Shown piece after piece: positions 1-9,335 of a stretch of 64,000 nt of DNA; position 1 is the stretch's first letter, and every line of letters begins with the position of its first letter. This DNA comes from Mesorhizobium shangrilense (GTDB lineage Bacteria; Pseudomonadota; Alphaproteobacteria; Rhizobiales; Rhizobiaceae). The notes under the pieces were generated by a model. The model was not told the origin of the DNA, searched no databases, and worked only from the letters and a program-made list of their open reading frames with translations. The translations under genes were made by a program, and so were the position numbers. The stretch spans positions 186,001 to 250,000 of the forward strand of contig NZ_JBEWSZ010000001.1 in assembly GCF_040537815.1 (NCBI RefSeq), given 5' to 3'.

Positions 1-1063
1 GCCGCATGCCGATGAACCACAGGCCGGGCAGGCGCTGATCGTTGCCGGCGCCGTTGAAAAGCGGATAGCCCTTGGCGTCGAGCACGCCGAGCTTGCCAAC
101 CATCTGTTCGAGCCCCGTGCGATAGCCGGTGGCGGCGATGACGATGTCGGGGCGTACCCGCTGGCCATTGGCGAGGATCACGCCATCGCGGTCGAACTGG
201 CCGACCTCCGCCACCACTTCGATCTTGCCGGCCTTGATGGCGTCGACCGCGCCGTCATCGGACGCGATCGCCACATAGTCGCCGGCCAGGCGGCTGGCGC
301 CGCCGACGTAGGCGGCCGGCAGGTTGAACCGCGTCAGGTCGCCGAAGGCCATGCGCTGGGTCGCCCGCAGCAGCGCGTCCGCGAGCCGGACCGGCAGGCG
401 CGCTATATAGGGCGACATCAGATGAACCGGGATGTTGAAGATGCGCTTGGGCAGCAGCGTTGGCCCGTGCCGCGCCGACAGCCAGATGGCTGAGGTCTCG
501 ATGCCGCCCAGATGGTTGAGCACGTCGAAGCCCGAATTGCCGGCGCCAACAACCAGAACCTTCTTGTTGGCGTAGTCGCCGGCATTGCCGAAATCGGCCG
601 AATGGATGATGCGGCCGGGAAACTCCGCCATGCCTTTCCACTTTGGAATGTAAGGGGTGCGGTCGCGCCCGGTGGCGATGACGACATGGGCGGCGGTCCG
701 CGTCCCCATGTTGGTGGCGATCGTCCAGTGGCTGCCGGTGAAGGCGATCTCGTCGATGCAGACGCCAAATTCGATCGGCAGCCGGTGATGGCTGCGGAAC
801 TGGTCGAGGTGATCGATAACCACGGATTTGTCCGGGAAGGCCGGCGTGCCCGCCGGGTAGTCGACGCCGGGCAGGCGCGAAAGCGAGCGATGCGTGTTCA
901 GATGCAGGTCATGGTGCCGACGCCGCCACGGCTCGCCGATGCGGTCTTCCTTCTCCAGAAGCCGGACCGAGACGCCGGCCATGATCAGGGCGTGTGTGGC
1001 GGCGAGACCAGCCGCGCCCGCGCCGATCACAATGACTCCGTCGAAAGTCCTGGTTCCATGCAT
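1..1063 (-). CDS. Flavin-containing monooxygenase-like NAD(P)/FAD oxidoreductase (partial, runs off left edge)
   Basis: Reads leftwards out of the window; about 354 codons from the start are visible. Seen: FAD-binding glycine motif VIGAGAAG at residues 13-20, a second dinucleotide motif VLVVGAGNSG in the middle, and an ATGYRTGL segment near the edge. This two-fold Rossmann arrangement is typical of class B flavoprotein monooxygenases, which use NADPH and O2 to oxygenate small organic N, S or carbonyl compounds. ATG at 1063 is chosen because the ATG four bases downstream runs into a stop. The substrate cannot be deduced. The next gene upstream on the same strand is 200 bp away, so an operon is not certain. 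Confidence 0.85.
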   Translation of the reverse strand, partial: MHGTRTFDGVIVIGAGAAGLAATHALIMAGVSVRLLEKEDRIGEPWRRRHHDLHLNTHRSLSRLPGVDYPAGTPAFPDKSVVIDHLDQFRSHHRLPIEFGVCIDEIAFTGSHWTIATNMGTRTAAHVVIATGRDRTPYIPKWKGMAEFPGRIIHSADFGNAGDYANKKVLVVGAGNSGFDVLNHLGGIETSAIWLSARHGPTLLPKRIFNIPVHLMSPYIARLPVRLADALLRATQRMAFGDLTRFNLPAAYVGGASRLAGDYVAIASDDGAVDAIKAGKIEVVAEVGQFDRDGVILANGQRVRPDIVIAATGYRTGLEQMVGKLGVLDAKGYPLFNGAGNDQRLPGLWFIGMR

Positions 1064-1264
1064 GGGTGGCCTCGGCAACAACAAAAAAAGCCGCGCTCGA
1101 CCACCCAACCTCATCAAGCACAACCGCCCGGTAGTACCGGTCAAGTTGCTGATATGCCTAGTTTGTGGCGACAGCCAGCGTGGCGGCAGGCAGTCCTGTA
1201 CAATTTGCCGTTACCTGACACCGAAGCCGTGCTCCCTGGGCGCAGGCATCCGGGCCGCCTTGCA

Positions 1265-2143
1265 TCAATCGCCATTGTGGGTGCCGCTGATGCCGGCGTC
1301 GCCGAGTTTGGTCAGCGGTACGAAGGACAAGGTCCCGCCCTGATAGATGTCCGAACGCGCGACGGAGATGCTGCCATCCGCGGACTGCTTCTTGGTGACC
1401 TTCAGCACATGCTGGGCGCCCGGCGGTCCGACAGGGATGACCATGATGCCGTTGGGCCGCAGTTGCTGCAGCAGGGGTGGCGGGATGTGGTCGATGCCGC
1501 AGGTGACGATGATCCTGTCGAACGGCGCCTCTTCCTTCAGGCCGTAATAGCCGTCGCCCGTATGGGTCGAGATGTGCTTGTATTCGGTGTAGCCTTCGGC
1601 GATGAGCCCGTCATAGATGCCGCGCGTGCGGGCGGCCAGCGGCTTGATGATCTCGATCGAATAGACCTTGTCGGTGAGATAGGAAAGATAGGCGGACTGG
1701 TATCCCGAGCCGGTGCCGATCTCCAGCACCTTGTCGCCATGGCGCACGTCGATGGAATTGGTCATGCGGGCAACGGTGTGCGGGCCGGTGATGGTCACGC
1801 CATAGCCGATGTCGAGATAATGCCATTCATAGGCGCGCGCGACGTTCGCCTTGGTGACGAAGCGTTCGCGTGGGGTCAGCAGGTAGGCGCGCTTGTTGCT
1901 GGTATCCCACACGTCCTTGTGAGCGATCAGCTGTTCGAAGCGGTCCCAGCGCTGGCCCAGGAAATCAGCAGCTTCGCCGCGATTCTTCTGCATCCACTGG
2001 ATGTATTCGGACTTGCCGGTCAGAGGAGGGCCGTCGGCTGTATTCAAGGGCGCCGGAACCTTGGCGGCGGCGCTGGTCGCAAAGGCTGCGGAAACCAAGC
2101 CTCCCGCACCGCAAAGCATCAATTCGCGCCGGCTCAGTGCCAT
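1265..2143 (-). CDS. Tat-exported protein-L-isoaspartate O-methyltransferase family protein
   Basis: 292 aa. The body carries a SAM-binding motif I, VLEIGTGSGYQS, and the HTGDGYYG and FDRIIVTCGIDHIPPPLL segments typical of the PCMT family, which methylates L-isoaspartyl residues for repair. Unusually, the N-terminus reads MALSRRELMLCGAGG and then a hydrophobic, Ala-rich stretch ending near ATSAAA: a twin-arginine signal. About 60 residues lie between the signal and the methyltransferase core, so it is longer than the usual cytosolic enzyme of about 210 aa. The start at 2143 is preferred over 2200 because an AGAAAGG ribosome site precedes it and the Tat motif follows directly. Function outside the cytoplasm is inference, since SAM is not normally available there. 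Confidence 0.8.
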   Translation of the reverse strand: MALSRRELMLCGAGGLVSAAFATSAAAKVPAPLNTADGPPLTGKSEYIQWMQKNRGEAADFLGQRWDRFEQLIAHKDVWDTSNKRAYLLTPRERFVTKANVARAYEWHYLDIGYGVTITGPHTVARMTNSIDVRHGDKVLEIGTGSGYQSAYLSYLTDKVYSIEIIKPLAARTRGIYDGLIAEGYTEYKHISTHTGDGYYGLKEEAPFDRIIVTCGIDHIPPPLLQQLRPNGIMVIPVGPPGAQHVLKVTKKQSADGSISVARSDIYQGGTLSFVPLTKLGDAGISGTHNGD

Positions 2144-2595
2144 GGGCGTTTGACCTTTCTGGTCCCCGGACAGCGTGAAGCAATACATGCCGTCGGTCAA
2201 CCCGCTTCAGCCGCGGCCGCGGACAGGCCACGGAGATCGTCCGTTGAACCAAGCCTAGATGGCGTAGCTTGAGGCCAGATTGCCGCAACCATACAAAAGG
2301 GTAAGGCTTGCGAAGTCGGGCGGCTCAATCGCGGATGGCTCGCGCGGCCTTCCACGACAGGTCGAACGCACCCCCGACCGATGCTTTTGAGGTTCCGATA
2401 CGCACCATCTTCCTTGGGGCGGCGAGCGCGCCAGCCGCCTGGGACAGGCGCGATTTCGCATAGTACCTTGGGGTTATGGTCGCGCTGCGCCGGCTAAGTC
2501 ATGTTTTGCGTCAACTTCAAGAAATGCCACCGGAGGCCTGCGTTACGGCCAGTTTCCGGAAAAGGCATCGAACACATCTTTCCGGAGGCGGAACC
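2144..2595. other. Intergenic region between divergent genes
   Basis: About 450 bp separating the leftward methyltransferase and the rightward permease. It must hold both promoters. Open frames here have no ribosome sites or recognisable protein pattern, and I see no palindrome or repeat worth naming. Confidence 0.5.
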
Positions 2596-3927
2596 ATGCA
2601 AGACACTGTCAAACTCGACCGCACGCTCGGACTCTGGTCCGTCGTGCTTTTCGGCCTGGCCTACATGACGCCGATGATCGTCTTCGGCACCTTTGGCGCG
2701 CTGGCGGCGGCAAGCCAGGGAACGACCGCCATGGCCTATCTCATAGCTGCCGCGGCCATCCTGCTCACCGCCATCAGCTACGGCGTCATGGCGCGGGTGT
2801 ATCCGGTCGCCGGCTCGGCCTACACCTATGCCCGCCGCTCGATCAGCCCCAGCATCGGCTTCCTTGTCGGCTGGGCGGTGCTGCTCGACTATTTCTTCCT
2901 GCCGATGGTGATCTGGCTGATTGGTGCCGCCTATCTCGCCTCGGCCTTCCCCGCGGTTCCGACCTGGGTGTGGATCGTCAGCTTCATCGCGGTGACGACG
3001 GTGGTCAATGTCGTCGGCATCGCCTTCGCCAACCGCGTCAACTTCATCCTGATGCTGGTGCAGCTCGGCGTGCTCGCCGCCTTCCTGTTCCTAGCCGCCC
3101 GCTATGTGGTGGCGCTGAACGGACCCGGCGGCCTCGTTTCGGTCACGCCCTTCTTCAAGGAAGGCGTGCCGTTCTCGGCCTCGGTCGCGGGTGCGGCCAT
3201 CGCCGCCTATTCGTTCCTTGGCTTTGACGCCGTGTCGACGCTGACCGAGGAGACCAGGGATGCAAAGCGCACCATGCCGAAGGCAATCCTGATCATCGCG
3301 CTGGCGGGCGGCCTGATCTTCATTGCCTCGGCCTATGTCACGCAGCTTGCCCATCCCGGCATGGATTTCGTCTCGGTCGACGCCGCCGCCACCGAAATCG
3401 CCAAGGCGATCGGCGGCGACCTGTTCGTCACCATCTTCCTGGCAACGCTGGTCGTGGCGCAGTTCACCTCGGGTCTTGCCGCGCAGGCGAGCGTCGGCCG
3501 GCTGCTCTACGCCATGGGGCGCGACACGGTGCTGCCCGTCTCGTTCTTCGGCAATCTGCATCCGAAGTGGCAAACGCCGATCCTCAACCTGATCCTTGTC
3601 GGCATCGTCGGCCTTGCGGCGCTGACCATGGACGTCACCACCTCGACCTCGTTCATCAATTTCGGCGCCTTCCTCGCCTTCACCGCCGTCAACGTCTCGG
3701 TGATCGCGCTCTACCTGAAGCATGACCAGCAGGTGCGTCCGCTCGGCATGCTGATCGGGTTGATCATCCCGGCGCTGGCGGCGGTCTGCGACCTCTTCCT
3801 GCTGTGGAACCTCGACGGCAATGCCAAGGTGCTCGGCCTGGTCTGGCTGGCGGTCGGCATCGTCTATCTCGCCTACCTGACCAGCTTCTTCCAGGTCGCA
3901 CCGCCGGAGATGGATTTCGCCGAATAG
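2596..3927 (+). CDS. APC-family amino acid/polyamine permease (PuuP-like)
   Basis: 443 aa inner-membrane transporter with about 12 hydrophobic segments. The N-terminal part LWSVVLFGLAYMTPMIVFGT matches the conserved first helix of the amino acid-polyamine-organocation superfamily and resembles putrescine importers of the PuuP type; VYPVAGSAYTYARRS is the family motif after helix 2. ATG at 2596 is preferred over the in-frame upstream ATG at 2476 because a GGAGGCGG ribosome site lies just before it and the protein then begins at the usual family position. Followed by a strong hairpin terminator. Substrate (putrescine, amino acid or other amine) is not resolved by sequence. Confidence 0.85.
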   Translation: MQDTVKLDRTLGLWSVVLFGLAYMTPMIVFGTFGALAAASQGTTAMAYLIAAAAILLTAISYGVMARVYPVAGSAYTYARRSISPSIGFLVGWAVLLDYFFLPMVIWLIGAAYLASAFPAVPTWVWIVSFIAVTTVVNVVGIAFANRVNFILMLVQLGVLAAFLFLAARYVVALNGPGGLVSVTPFFKEGVPFSASVAGAAIAAYSFLGFDAVSTLTEETRDAKRTMPKAILIIALAGGLIFIASAYVTQLAHPGMDFVSVDAAATEIAKAIGGDLFVTIFLATLVVAQFTSGLAAQASVGRLLYAMGRDTVLPVSFFGNLHPKWQTPILNLILVGIVGLAALTMDVTTSTSFINFGAFLAFTAVNVSVIALYLKHDQQVRPLGMLIGLIIPALAAVCDLFLLWNLDGNAKVLGLVWLAVGIVYLAYLTSFFQVAPPEMDFAE

Positions 3928-3933
3928 GGCACG

Positions 3934-3968
3934 AGCGGCGGCCTCTTACAGTGAGTCAGGCCGCCGCT
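3934..3968. terminator. Hairpin terminator between convergent genes
   Basis: An 11-bp perfect stem (AGCGGCGGCCT at 3934-3944, AGGCCGCCGCT at 3958-3968) with a 13-nt loop, followed by TTTAT. It sits directly after the permease stop and abuts the stop of the leftward small membrane gene, so it probably ends both transcripts. Confidence 0.8.
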
Positions 3969-4235
3969 TTATCTGCTTGTTCGGGAATCGGAATTTTCGG
4001 CTCTCGTTTCGACATCCGATTTGGCCAATTCTACTTGATAGACACTTCGCGGATGTCTCCTGCGTCGCCATGCATTGAGAGTTATCATCAACGCACCGTA
4101 GCCCAATATGGCAAGCATGCTCCACAGAACACCGAGATTACCCATGGCGACAAGAAGCACGCAAGCAACAATCACCACGGCGTAATACAGGACAGAGGCC
4201 CAGACATATCTTTCCATCTGAGAGCTACTACTCAT
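3969..4235 (-). CDS. Small two-helix membrane protein, unknown function
   Basis: 88 aa. Two hydrophobic segments (about residues 12-31 and 33-53) are followed by a basic RRRRHPR patch and a polar tail, giving a likely hairpin in the inner membrane with both ends cytoplasmic. An AGGAGTGAT ribosome site right before the ATG at 4235 supports a real gene. No family recognised. It ends at the shared terminator after the permease gene and has no operon partner. Confidence 0.65.
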   Translation of the reverse strand: MSSSSQMERYVWASVLYYAVVIVACVLLVAMGNLGVLWSMLAILGYGALMITLNAWRRRRHPRSVYQVELAKSDVETRAENSDSRTSR

Positions 4236-4342
4236 CGATCACTCCTGGCTCGAAAGCGCGATTCATAACCCACTGATGCTGAGCGATTCGTTCCGAGAAT
4301 GTGCACACAAAGCTGGCGGCGGCCATCTGCTTGAGTTCAAAC

Positions 4343-5119
4343 CTAGGCCAAAAACAGTCGGAACAGTTCCGCCTGGCTGGATATGGCAAGTTTCGAATAG
4401 ATCTGCCGGCGATGGACCTTCACCGTGTTGGGCGACAGCGACAGGACTGCGGCGAGCGAGAGGTTGGAATGGCCCTTGAGGACCAAAGTGACGATTTCGA
4501 GCTCGCGCCTGGTCAGCAGTGGATGTTCGATCCGCGCCGCCGGGGCGGCGTTCTTGATGTCGAGCGAGAGGCCGGGGACATGAAACCAGTGCCGCGCCGC
4601 CAGCGCGCAGACGATGGGCGCGGCGGATTTCAGCCGCTCCAGCTCGTCTTCGGCAAACAGCGGCGCGGAACCTGTTCGCGACAGCGACAGCACGCCGGCA
4701 AAACCGTTCTCCAGCTTCAGCACGAAACCGATCTCGTCGATGATCTCAGTCGTCGCATAGTGGCGCCGATAATATTCGGTGTGCGCGAAATCGTCGGGCG
4801 CGAGTTCCCGCATTACGATCATGCGCTCTGTGCCGTCGCCGCGTACCGCGTCGTAGAATGGGTCCAGCACATAGGCGCCGGCAAGGTAGCGGTCGACGAT
4901 GATCGAACGCTCGGCGACGATCTTCTCATTGTAGAGGTCGAAGGCGCGCCCGGCCGGCGAATAGATAAAACCGTTCATCATCTGGAAGGGCGTCAGCAGG
5001 CGAAGTGCCGCCGCCAGCGCATCGGGAAATCCGCGCGCGCCGATTGCGGCCGCCGCGGCGCCAAGGCCGGCATTCCAGGCATCGAAGGACGGATGCGGGC
5101 CTTTGTCGGCGGATTTCAT
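4343..5119 (-). CDS. LuxR-type transcriptional regulator
   Basis: 258 aa. The C-terminus is a LuxR/FixJ helix-turn-helix (LLTRRELEIVTLVLKGHSNL ... LSPNTVKVHRRQIYSKL). The N-terminal 180 residues form an unassigned sensory domain; I do not see a response-regulator phosphoacceptor pattern or a clear autoinducer-binding signature. ATG at 5119 has a GAGGA site upstream; the longer frame from 5233 would nearly touch the amidase start. It is divergent from the amidase with 128 bp between the starts, so it probably controls that gene (inference). Confidence 0.8.
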   Translation of the reverse strand: MKSADKGPHPSFDAWNAGLGAAAAAIGARGFPDALAAALRLLTPFQMMNGFIYSPAGRAFDLYNEKIVAERSIIVDRYLAGAYVLDPFYDAVRGDGTERMIVMRELAPDDFAHTEYYRRHYATTEIIDEIGFVLKLENGFAGVLSLSRTGSAPLFAEDELERLKSAAPIVCALAARHWFHVPGLSLDIKNAAPAARIEHPLLTRRELEIVTLVLKGHSNLSLAAVLSLSPNTVKVHRRQIYSKLAISSQAELFRLFLA

Positions 5120-5247
5120 GGCAACGGCGGGTCCTCTGTTCCAGCGTTGGCGAGATTGTGCAGGTCCGGCGTCGCGGGGCAAGAATGCTTTCCGTTTCCT
5201 TCCAAAAACCAAAGCCAACCGGCATGAATTCACCGGAGAACCGAACC

Positions 5248-6699
5248 ATGACCCATCCGCTGGACCTCAACGCCAACGCCATCGCCGACGGTGTCCGATC
5301 CGGCGCCTTCAGTGCGCAGACGGTGGTTGAAGAGTCCATCCGCCGCGCCAGGGCAGTCGGCGAGAGGCTCAACGCCTTTGCCGTCATCCGCGAGGAGCAG
5401 GCGCTGGAAGCGGCTGCCCAAGCCGACCGGGCCGTAGCGCTGGGCGAGGCCACCGGGCCGCTGCATGGCGTACCGTTCGCGGCCAAGGACCTGACGCCGA
5501 CCGCCGGCGATCTGACGACGCTGGGGTCATGGACGAAGGGCGATTGGGTGCCGACGGAGACGGCGCTGTGCATCCGCCGCCTGCAAGCCGCCGGCGCGAT
5601 CCTGATCGGCAAGACGACGACGCCGGAATTCGCCTTCTCCTCCTTCACCAACAGCCCACGCTGGGGCGTGACCCGCAACCCGTGGAACCCGGAGCGCACC
5701 AGTGGCGGTTCTTCCGGTGGCGCCGGCGTGGCGGTGGCGACGGGCGTGGTGCCCTTCGCCGAGGGCACGGACATGGGCGGCTCGGTGCGCATTCCCGCCG
5801 CCTTCTGCGGCGTCGTCGGGCTGAAGCCCAGCCTCGGTCGCATCCCGATGACCATCCTGCCCAGCGTGTTCGACAACATCTCGCATTTCGGCCCGCTGGC
5901 GCGCAGCGTCGGCGACGCCGTCGCCTTCATGGAAGCGGCGGCGGGCGGCAGCGACGAGGACATCGCCTCGCTGCCGATCGGTTTTGACGGCGCGGCGGCT
6001 GGCATTGGCGGGCTCGAAGGCAAGCGTTTCGCGCTGTCGCTCGATCTCGGCTACTACCAGATCCAGCCACAGGTCGAAGCCGTCATCCGGCAGGCCGTGG
6101 CGGAGATGCGTCGGGCAGGGGCCGTCGTCGACGAGGTGCCGATGGGCTGGACGCGCGCCGTCAACGACGAGTGGTTCGATCTCTGGTGCGTCTTCATGTC
6201 GGCCTTCTTCGGCGACGAACTCACAGTTCATCGCCACCACATGGACCCGTCGGTGGTTTCGATGATCGAACGCGGCCTGGCGATGAACGCGACCACCTAC
6301 AAGCGGGTGGAGCTGCTGCGCACCACGATGTGGCGGGATATGGCGCGGCTCTACGAAAACTACGATGCGCTGCTGTGCCCGACCTGCGCCATCACAGCGC
6401 CGCCGGTGACCGAGAACGACGACGACTATGCCGCAACGCTGCCCGATGGCCGTTTCAAGGGGCTGGACCTCACCTGTCCCTTCAACATGCTGCCGCAACT
6501 GCCGGCGCTGTCGCTGCCCGCCGGCTTCGCGGCGGACGGACTGCCGGTCGGCCTGCAGATCGTCGGCCGGCGTTTTGCCGACGAACAGGTGCTGTCGATG
6601 GCGACGGCCGTGGAGGCGCGGCTCACCGCCGCCAGCATCAGCGCGGCACCGATAGCTACTCACACTGACGCAGCGCTCAGGCTGATATCAACCCGCTGA
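5248..6699 (+). CDS. Amidase (amidase signature family)
   Basis: 483 aa cytoplasmic hydrolase of C-N bonds. The signature is complete: catalytic Lys in FAAKDLTP, the Gly/Ser stretch RTSGGSSGGAGVAVATG with the cis-Ser, and nucleophile Ser in GTDMGGSVRIPAAFCG. That is the Ser-cisSer-Lys triad. Start at 5248 has GGAGAA nine bases upstream; an in-frame ATG at 5224 is possible. Its 3' end overlaps the convergent DUF1501 gene by 23 bp. Substrate unknown; members act on aliphatic or aromatic amides, indoleacetamide, or aminoacyl-tRNA. No GatB/GatC neighbours are present, so a catabolic amidase is more likely than GatA. Confidence 0.9.
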   Translation: MTHPLDLNANAIADGVRSGAFSAQTVVEESIRRARAVGERLNAFAVIREEQALEAAAQADRAVALGEATGPLHGVPFAAKDLTPTAGDLTTLGSWTKGDWVPTETALCIRRLQAAGAILIGKTTTPEFAFSSFTNSPRWGVTRNPWNPERTSGGSSGGAGVAVATGVVPFAEGTDMGGSVRIPAAFCGVVGLKPSLGRIPMTILPSVFDNISHFGPLARSVGDAVAFMEAAAGGSDEDIASLPIGFDGAAAGIGGLEGKRFALSLDLGYYQIQPQVEAVIRQAVAEMRRAGAVVDEVPMGWTRAVNDEWFDLWCVFMSAFFGDELTVHRHHMDPSVVSMIERGLAMNATTYKRVELLRTTMWRDMARLYENYDALLCPTCAITAPPVTENDDDYAATLPDGRFKGLDLTCPFNMLPQLPALSLPAGFAADGLPVGLQIVGRRFADEQVLSMATAVEARLTAASISAAPIATHTDAALRLISTR

Positions 6700-7825
6700 G
6701 CGCCTTGTTGAACGGCCGGTCCGGAAACAAAGTGCGCATGGTCAGTTCCGGGTCGAGATGCAGGCTCTCGGCGGCGACGGTGGCGATCAGCGCGTCGAGG
6801 TCGAGGGTCGGGGCGAGGTCGCGGCCCTCATAGAGCGCCTTGGCCGAAAGGCCCGGCCAGTCGGAGAGGATGCGGCCGCCCTTGACGGCGCCGCCCACCA
6901 CCATGGCGGCCGATGCCGTGCCGTGGTCGGTGCCTTGCGTGCCGTTGGCGGCGGCGGTGCGGCCGAACTCGGTGGCCACGAACACGGTGGTCTGGGCCCA
7001 GTTGTCGCCAAGGCCGTCGCGCAGTGCCGCGATCAACGCGTCGAGGCCGCGCAGCTGGTTGCCGAGCCTCCCGGCCTGGGCGCTGTGCGTGTCCCAGCCA
7101 TTGGTCTCGATCATGGCGATGCGCGGTCCGTCGGCGCGGCCAAGGAAGGTCGCCGCGGTGCGGCCGACATCCTGTGGGCTCTGGCCGGCCTTCTGCTGGT
7201 CGGCAAGGCCGCGCGCTTGCATCGCCTCGCTCCACAGCGCGTGCAATTGCGGGTCGGCATCGTAGAGCGTGCTGACGCGCGTCAGCAGGTCGTCGTCGGC
7301 CTCCTTGAGGTTGGAGGGCGCGTAGGAGGTGACCTCGGCGCCGCCGCGCAAGGCGAGCGGAATGGTCGGCGCGAAGGCAATCGCATCGCCCTTCGATTTC
7401 GGCATCAGCGAGACCAGCCGGTTCAGCCAGCCATCCTTGAGCTGGTAGGGATTGACGCCGCCGGTCTCCAGCACGTTCTGGCCATCGAAATGCGAACGGT
7501 CTCGATAGGGCGAGGCGACGGCCTGCACGAACAGCGCCTGTTTGGCCGCATACATCTTGGCAAGCTCGGCCAGCGAAGAATGCAGCGCGAAGGTGCCGTC
7601 GAGTTTCAGCGCCGTGGCCGGATCGATGGCGAGGTCGCCGCGCAGACCGGCATAGGCGGGGTCGGCATAGGGGACGACGGTGTTCAGCCCGTCGGCAGCA
7701 CCGCGCTGGATGATGAAGACGAAGCGCCGCTCGGTCGCGACATTGGCGAAGACGATGTGCGGGGCAAGCAACAGCGATCCGGCGCCGGCGGCGGCGAAGC
7801 GGAGGAACTGGCGGCGGTGGATCAT
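6677..7825 (-). CDS. Tat-exported DUF1501 family protein
   Basis: 382 aa. N-terminus MIHRRQFLRFAAAGAGSLLL is a clear twin-arginine signal. The body has the DUF1501 pattern (FIIQRGAADGLNTVVPYADP, RSHFDGQNVLETG, ATEFGRTAAANGTQGTDHGT), related to the alkaline phosphatase/sulfatase fold. It starts five bases after the stop of the DUF1800 gene, so the two are co-transcribed and probably translationally linked. DUF1501 and DUF1800 genes are very often paired in bacteria; the biochemical role is unknown. Confidence 0.9.
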   Translation of the reverse strand: MIHRRQFLRFAAAGAGSLLLAPHIVFANVATERRFVFIIQRGAADGLNTVVPYADPAYAGLRGDLAIDPATALKLDGTFALHSSLAELAKMYAAKQALFVQAVASPYRDRSHFDGQNVLETGGVNPYQLKDGWLNRLVSLMPKSKGDAIAFAPTIPLALRGGAEVTSYAPSNLKEADDDLLTRVSTLYDADPQLHALWSEAMQARGLADQQKAGQSPQDVGRTAATFLGRADGPRIAMIETNGWDTHSAQAGRLGNQLRGLDALIAALRDGLGDNWAQTTVFVATEFGRTAAANGTQGTDHGTASAAMVVGGAVKGGRILSDWPGLSAKALYEGRDLAPTLDLDALIATVAAESLHLDPELTMRTLFPDRPFNKALSGLISA

Positions 7826-7829
7826 GGTC

Positions 7830-9221
7830 TTACCTCCGTTGGAAATCGGGCGAGACGATCAGGAGCGCGAGGCCGGTGTGCAGCGATTCCGCGCGGCCGA
7901 CTTCGGTGGCGGTCATCGTGCTGACAGCAGGCAAGATGCGTGGCGCGAGCTGGCGCGGATCGATGTCGAGTTTGCGGGTCAGCCGCTGCGCGACCTCGAC
8001 CCGGCGCACCAGCGCGTCCGGCGCGGCCCAACTGGCGGCGATATCGTCATAGCCGGCGGGCGAGCGCGGCCGCCACACGGGCTGGCCAAGCTGGTTCAGC
8101 ATCGGCGCCACCGGCATGTCGGTCACATCGGTCATGCCAAGTCCGCGCAAGGCGGAAATCGTCCATTCCCATGGCGTCTTGAATTTCACCGGCTGCGGCG
8201 TCCACGCCGACTTCAGATCGATCAGCGTGTGATAGACCGTCGGCAGATCGCCGCGCGACGAGATGAAGGCGGCCTGCAGGGCGGCAACCGCCTCATCGGG
8301 CGGATCGTCGGCGATGAAATGGCGGGCGAGCTTGGTCGCCAGATGCAGCGCCGTGGCGTCGGAAGACGCCAGGTCGTGCAGCACCGCGCGGGCCTGACCT
8401 TCGCCCTGCTGCGGGTAGCTCTTGCCGATGATGGTTTTTGGGCCGGGCTCGTGCATGGGCGGGCGGAACTTGAAGCCGGCGGTCTCGTCGCCTTCGGTTT
8501 TCGCATTGAGGCCGCCGATGCTCCAGCCGCTCAGCGCCAGCGCGAACTGGGTGACGTCGGCCTGCGTGTAGCCGGTGCGGACGCCCAGCGTGTGCAGTTC
8601 CATGATCTCGCGGGCGAGGTTCTCGTTGATGCCGATCTTGCGCTTGTTGCCGTTGCGCTCGACGCGCTCGGCCAGCTTGCTGTTCGGCCCGGCCGATCGG
8701 ACCTGGTCGAGGAAGAACAGCATCGCCGGATGCCGCTCGACAGCGATCAGCATGTCCTCGAAACGTCCCAGCACATGCGGCCGGATCGCCTCGCGCTCGA
8801 AGGCCCCGGCCAGGATCGTCACCTGCGGCTTGTCGGCGGAGACAGCGAAATGATTCGCCCAGAAATAGACGAGCCGTTCCAGGAACGGGGTAGGGGTCGT
8901 CAGTGCCGAGGCGACGCGCATGGCGACCTCAGTGCGGTAGAGCTCCTGGCCCTTCTGGCGCAGCGCCTTCAGCGCCGCGGCCTTGGCGTCGGCATCGTCG
9001 TCCTTCGCGTCAGCCTTCAGGTCGGCGCGATCCTCCCGGTATTGCGATGCGATCGCGGCGGAGGTGTCGGCCGAGGCAAAGGCGGCCGGCGCCGCCTCAT
9101 AGTGGTCCATCTGCCCAAGCAGCCACTGCCTGGGGTCGGCGGGCGCCGTGTCGTCGGCGCGCGCGCCCAGCCCGAAGCGGTTGAGCGCGATGGCCTGGTC
9201 GGCATTGGGGGGAGTGGCCAT
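7830..9221 (-). CDS. DUF1800 family protein
   Basis: 463 aa. Begins MATPPNADQAIALNRFGLGA, the usual DUF1800 opening, and contains the typical segments VYFWANHFAVSADK, ENLAREIMELHTLGVRTGYT and ARHFIADDPPDE. Start 9221 is chosen over 9296 because the family begins here and an AGGG site lies upstream. First gene of a two-gene operon with the DUF1501 gene. No clear signal peptide in this start model, while its partner has one. Function unknown. Confidence 0.88.
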   Translation of the reverse strand: MATPPNADQAIALNRFGLGARADDTAPADPRQWLLGQMDHYEAAPAAFASADTSAAIASQYREDRADLKADAKDDDADAKAAALKALRQKGQELYRTEVAMRVASALTTPTPFLERLVYFWANHFAVSADKPQVTILAGAFEREAIRPHVLGRFEDMLIAVERHPAMLFFLDQVRSAGPNSKLAERVERNGNKRKIGINENLAREIMELHTLGVRTGYTQADVTQFALALSGWSIGGLNAKTEGDETAGFKFRPPMHEPGPKTIIGKSYPQQGEGQARAVLHDLASSDATALHLATKLARHFIADDPPDEAVAALQAAFISSRGDLPTVYHTLIDLKSAWTPQPVKFKTPWEWTISALRGLGMTDVTDMPVAPMLNQLGQPVWRPRSPAGYDDIAASWAAPDALVRRVEVAQRLTRKLDIDPRQLAPRILPAVSTMTATEVGRAESLHTGLALLIVSPDFQRR

Positions 9222-9335
9222 GTGTGCAATCCCTGCAAGGTTGGCTTGTTGCAAGGTTGAACGGATGGTGGCGGTCGATCCGTCGCGGCGGGCCAAATTT
9301 AGTTTGCGTCTCGGCTGGGCCGGCAGGCGCGAATT

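Noticed and set aside
512..2272. 586-codon frame on the plus strand
   Set aside because: Antisense to the monooxygenase and methyltransferase genes; composition Arg/Gly/Asp-rich, no ribosome site, no family pattern.
7680..9260. Long plus-strand frame
   Set aside because: Shadow of the DUF1501/DUF1800 genes, which have signal peptide, family motifs and correct spacing.
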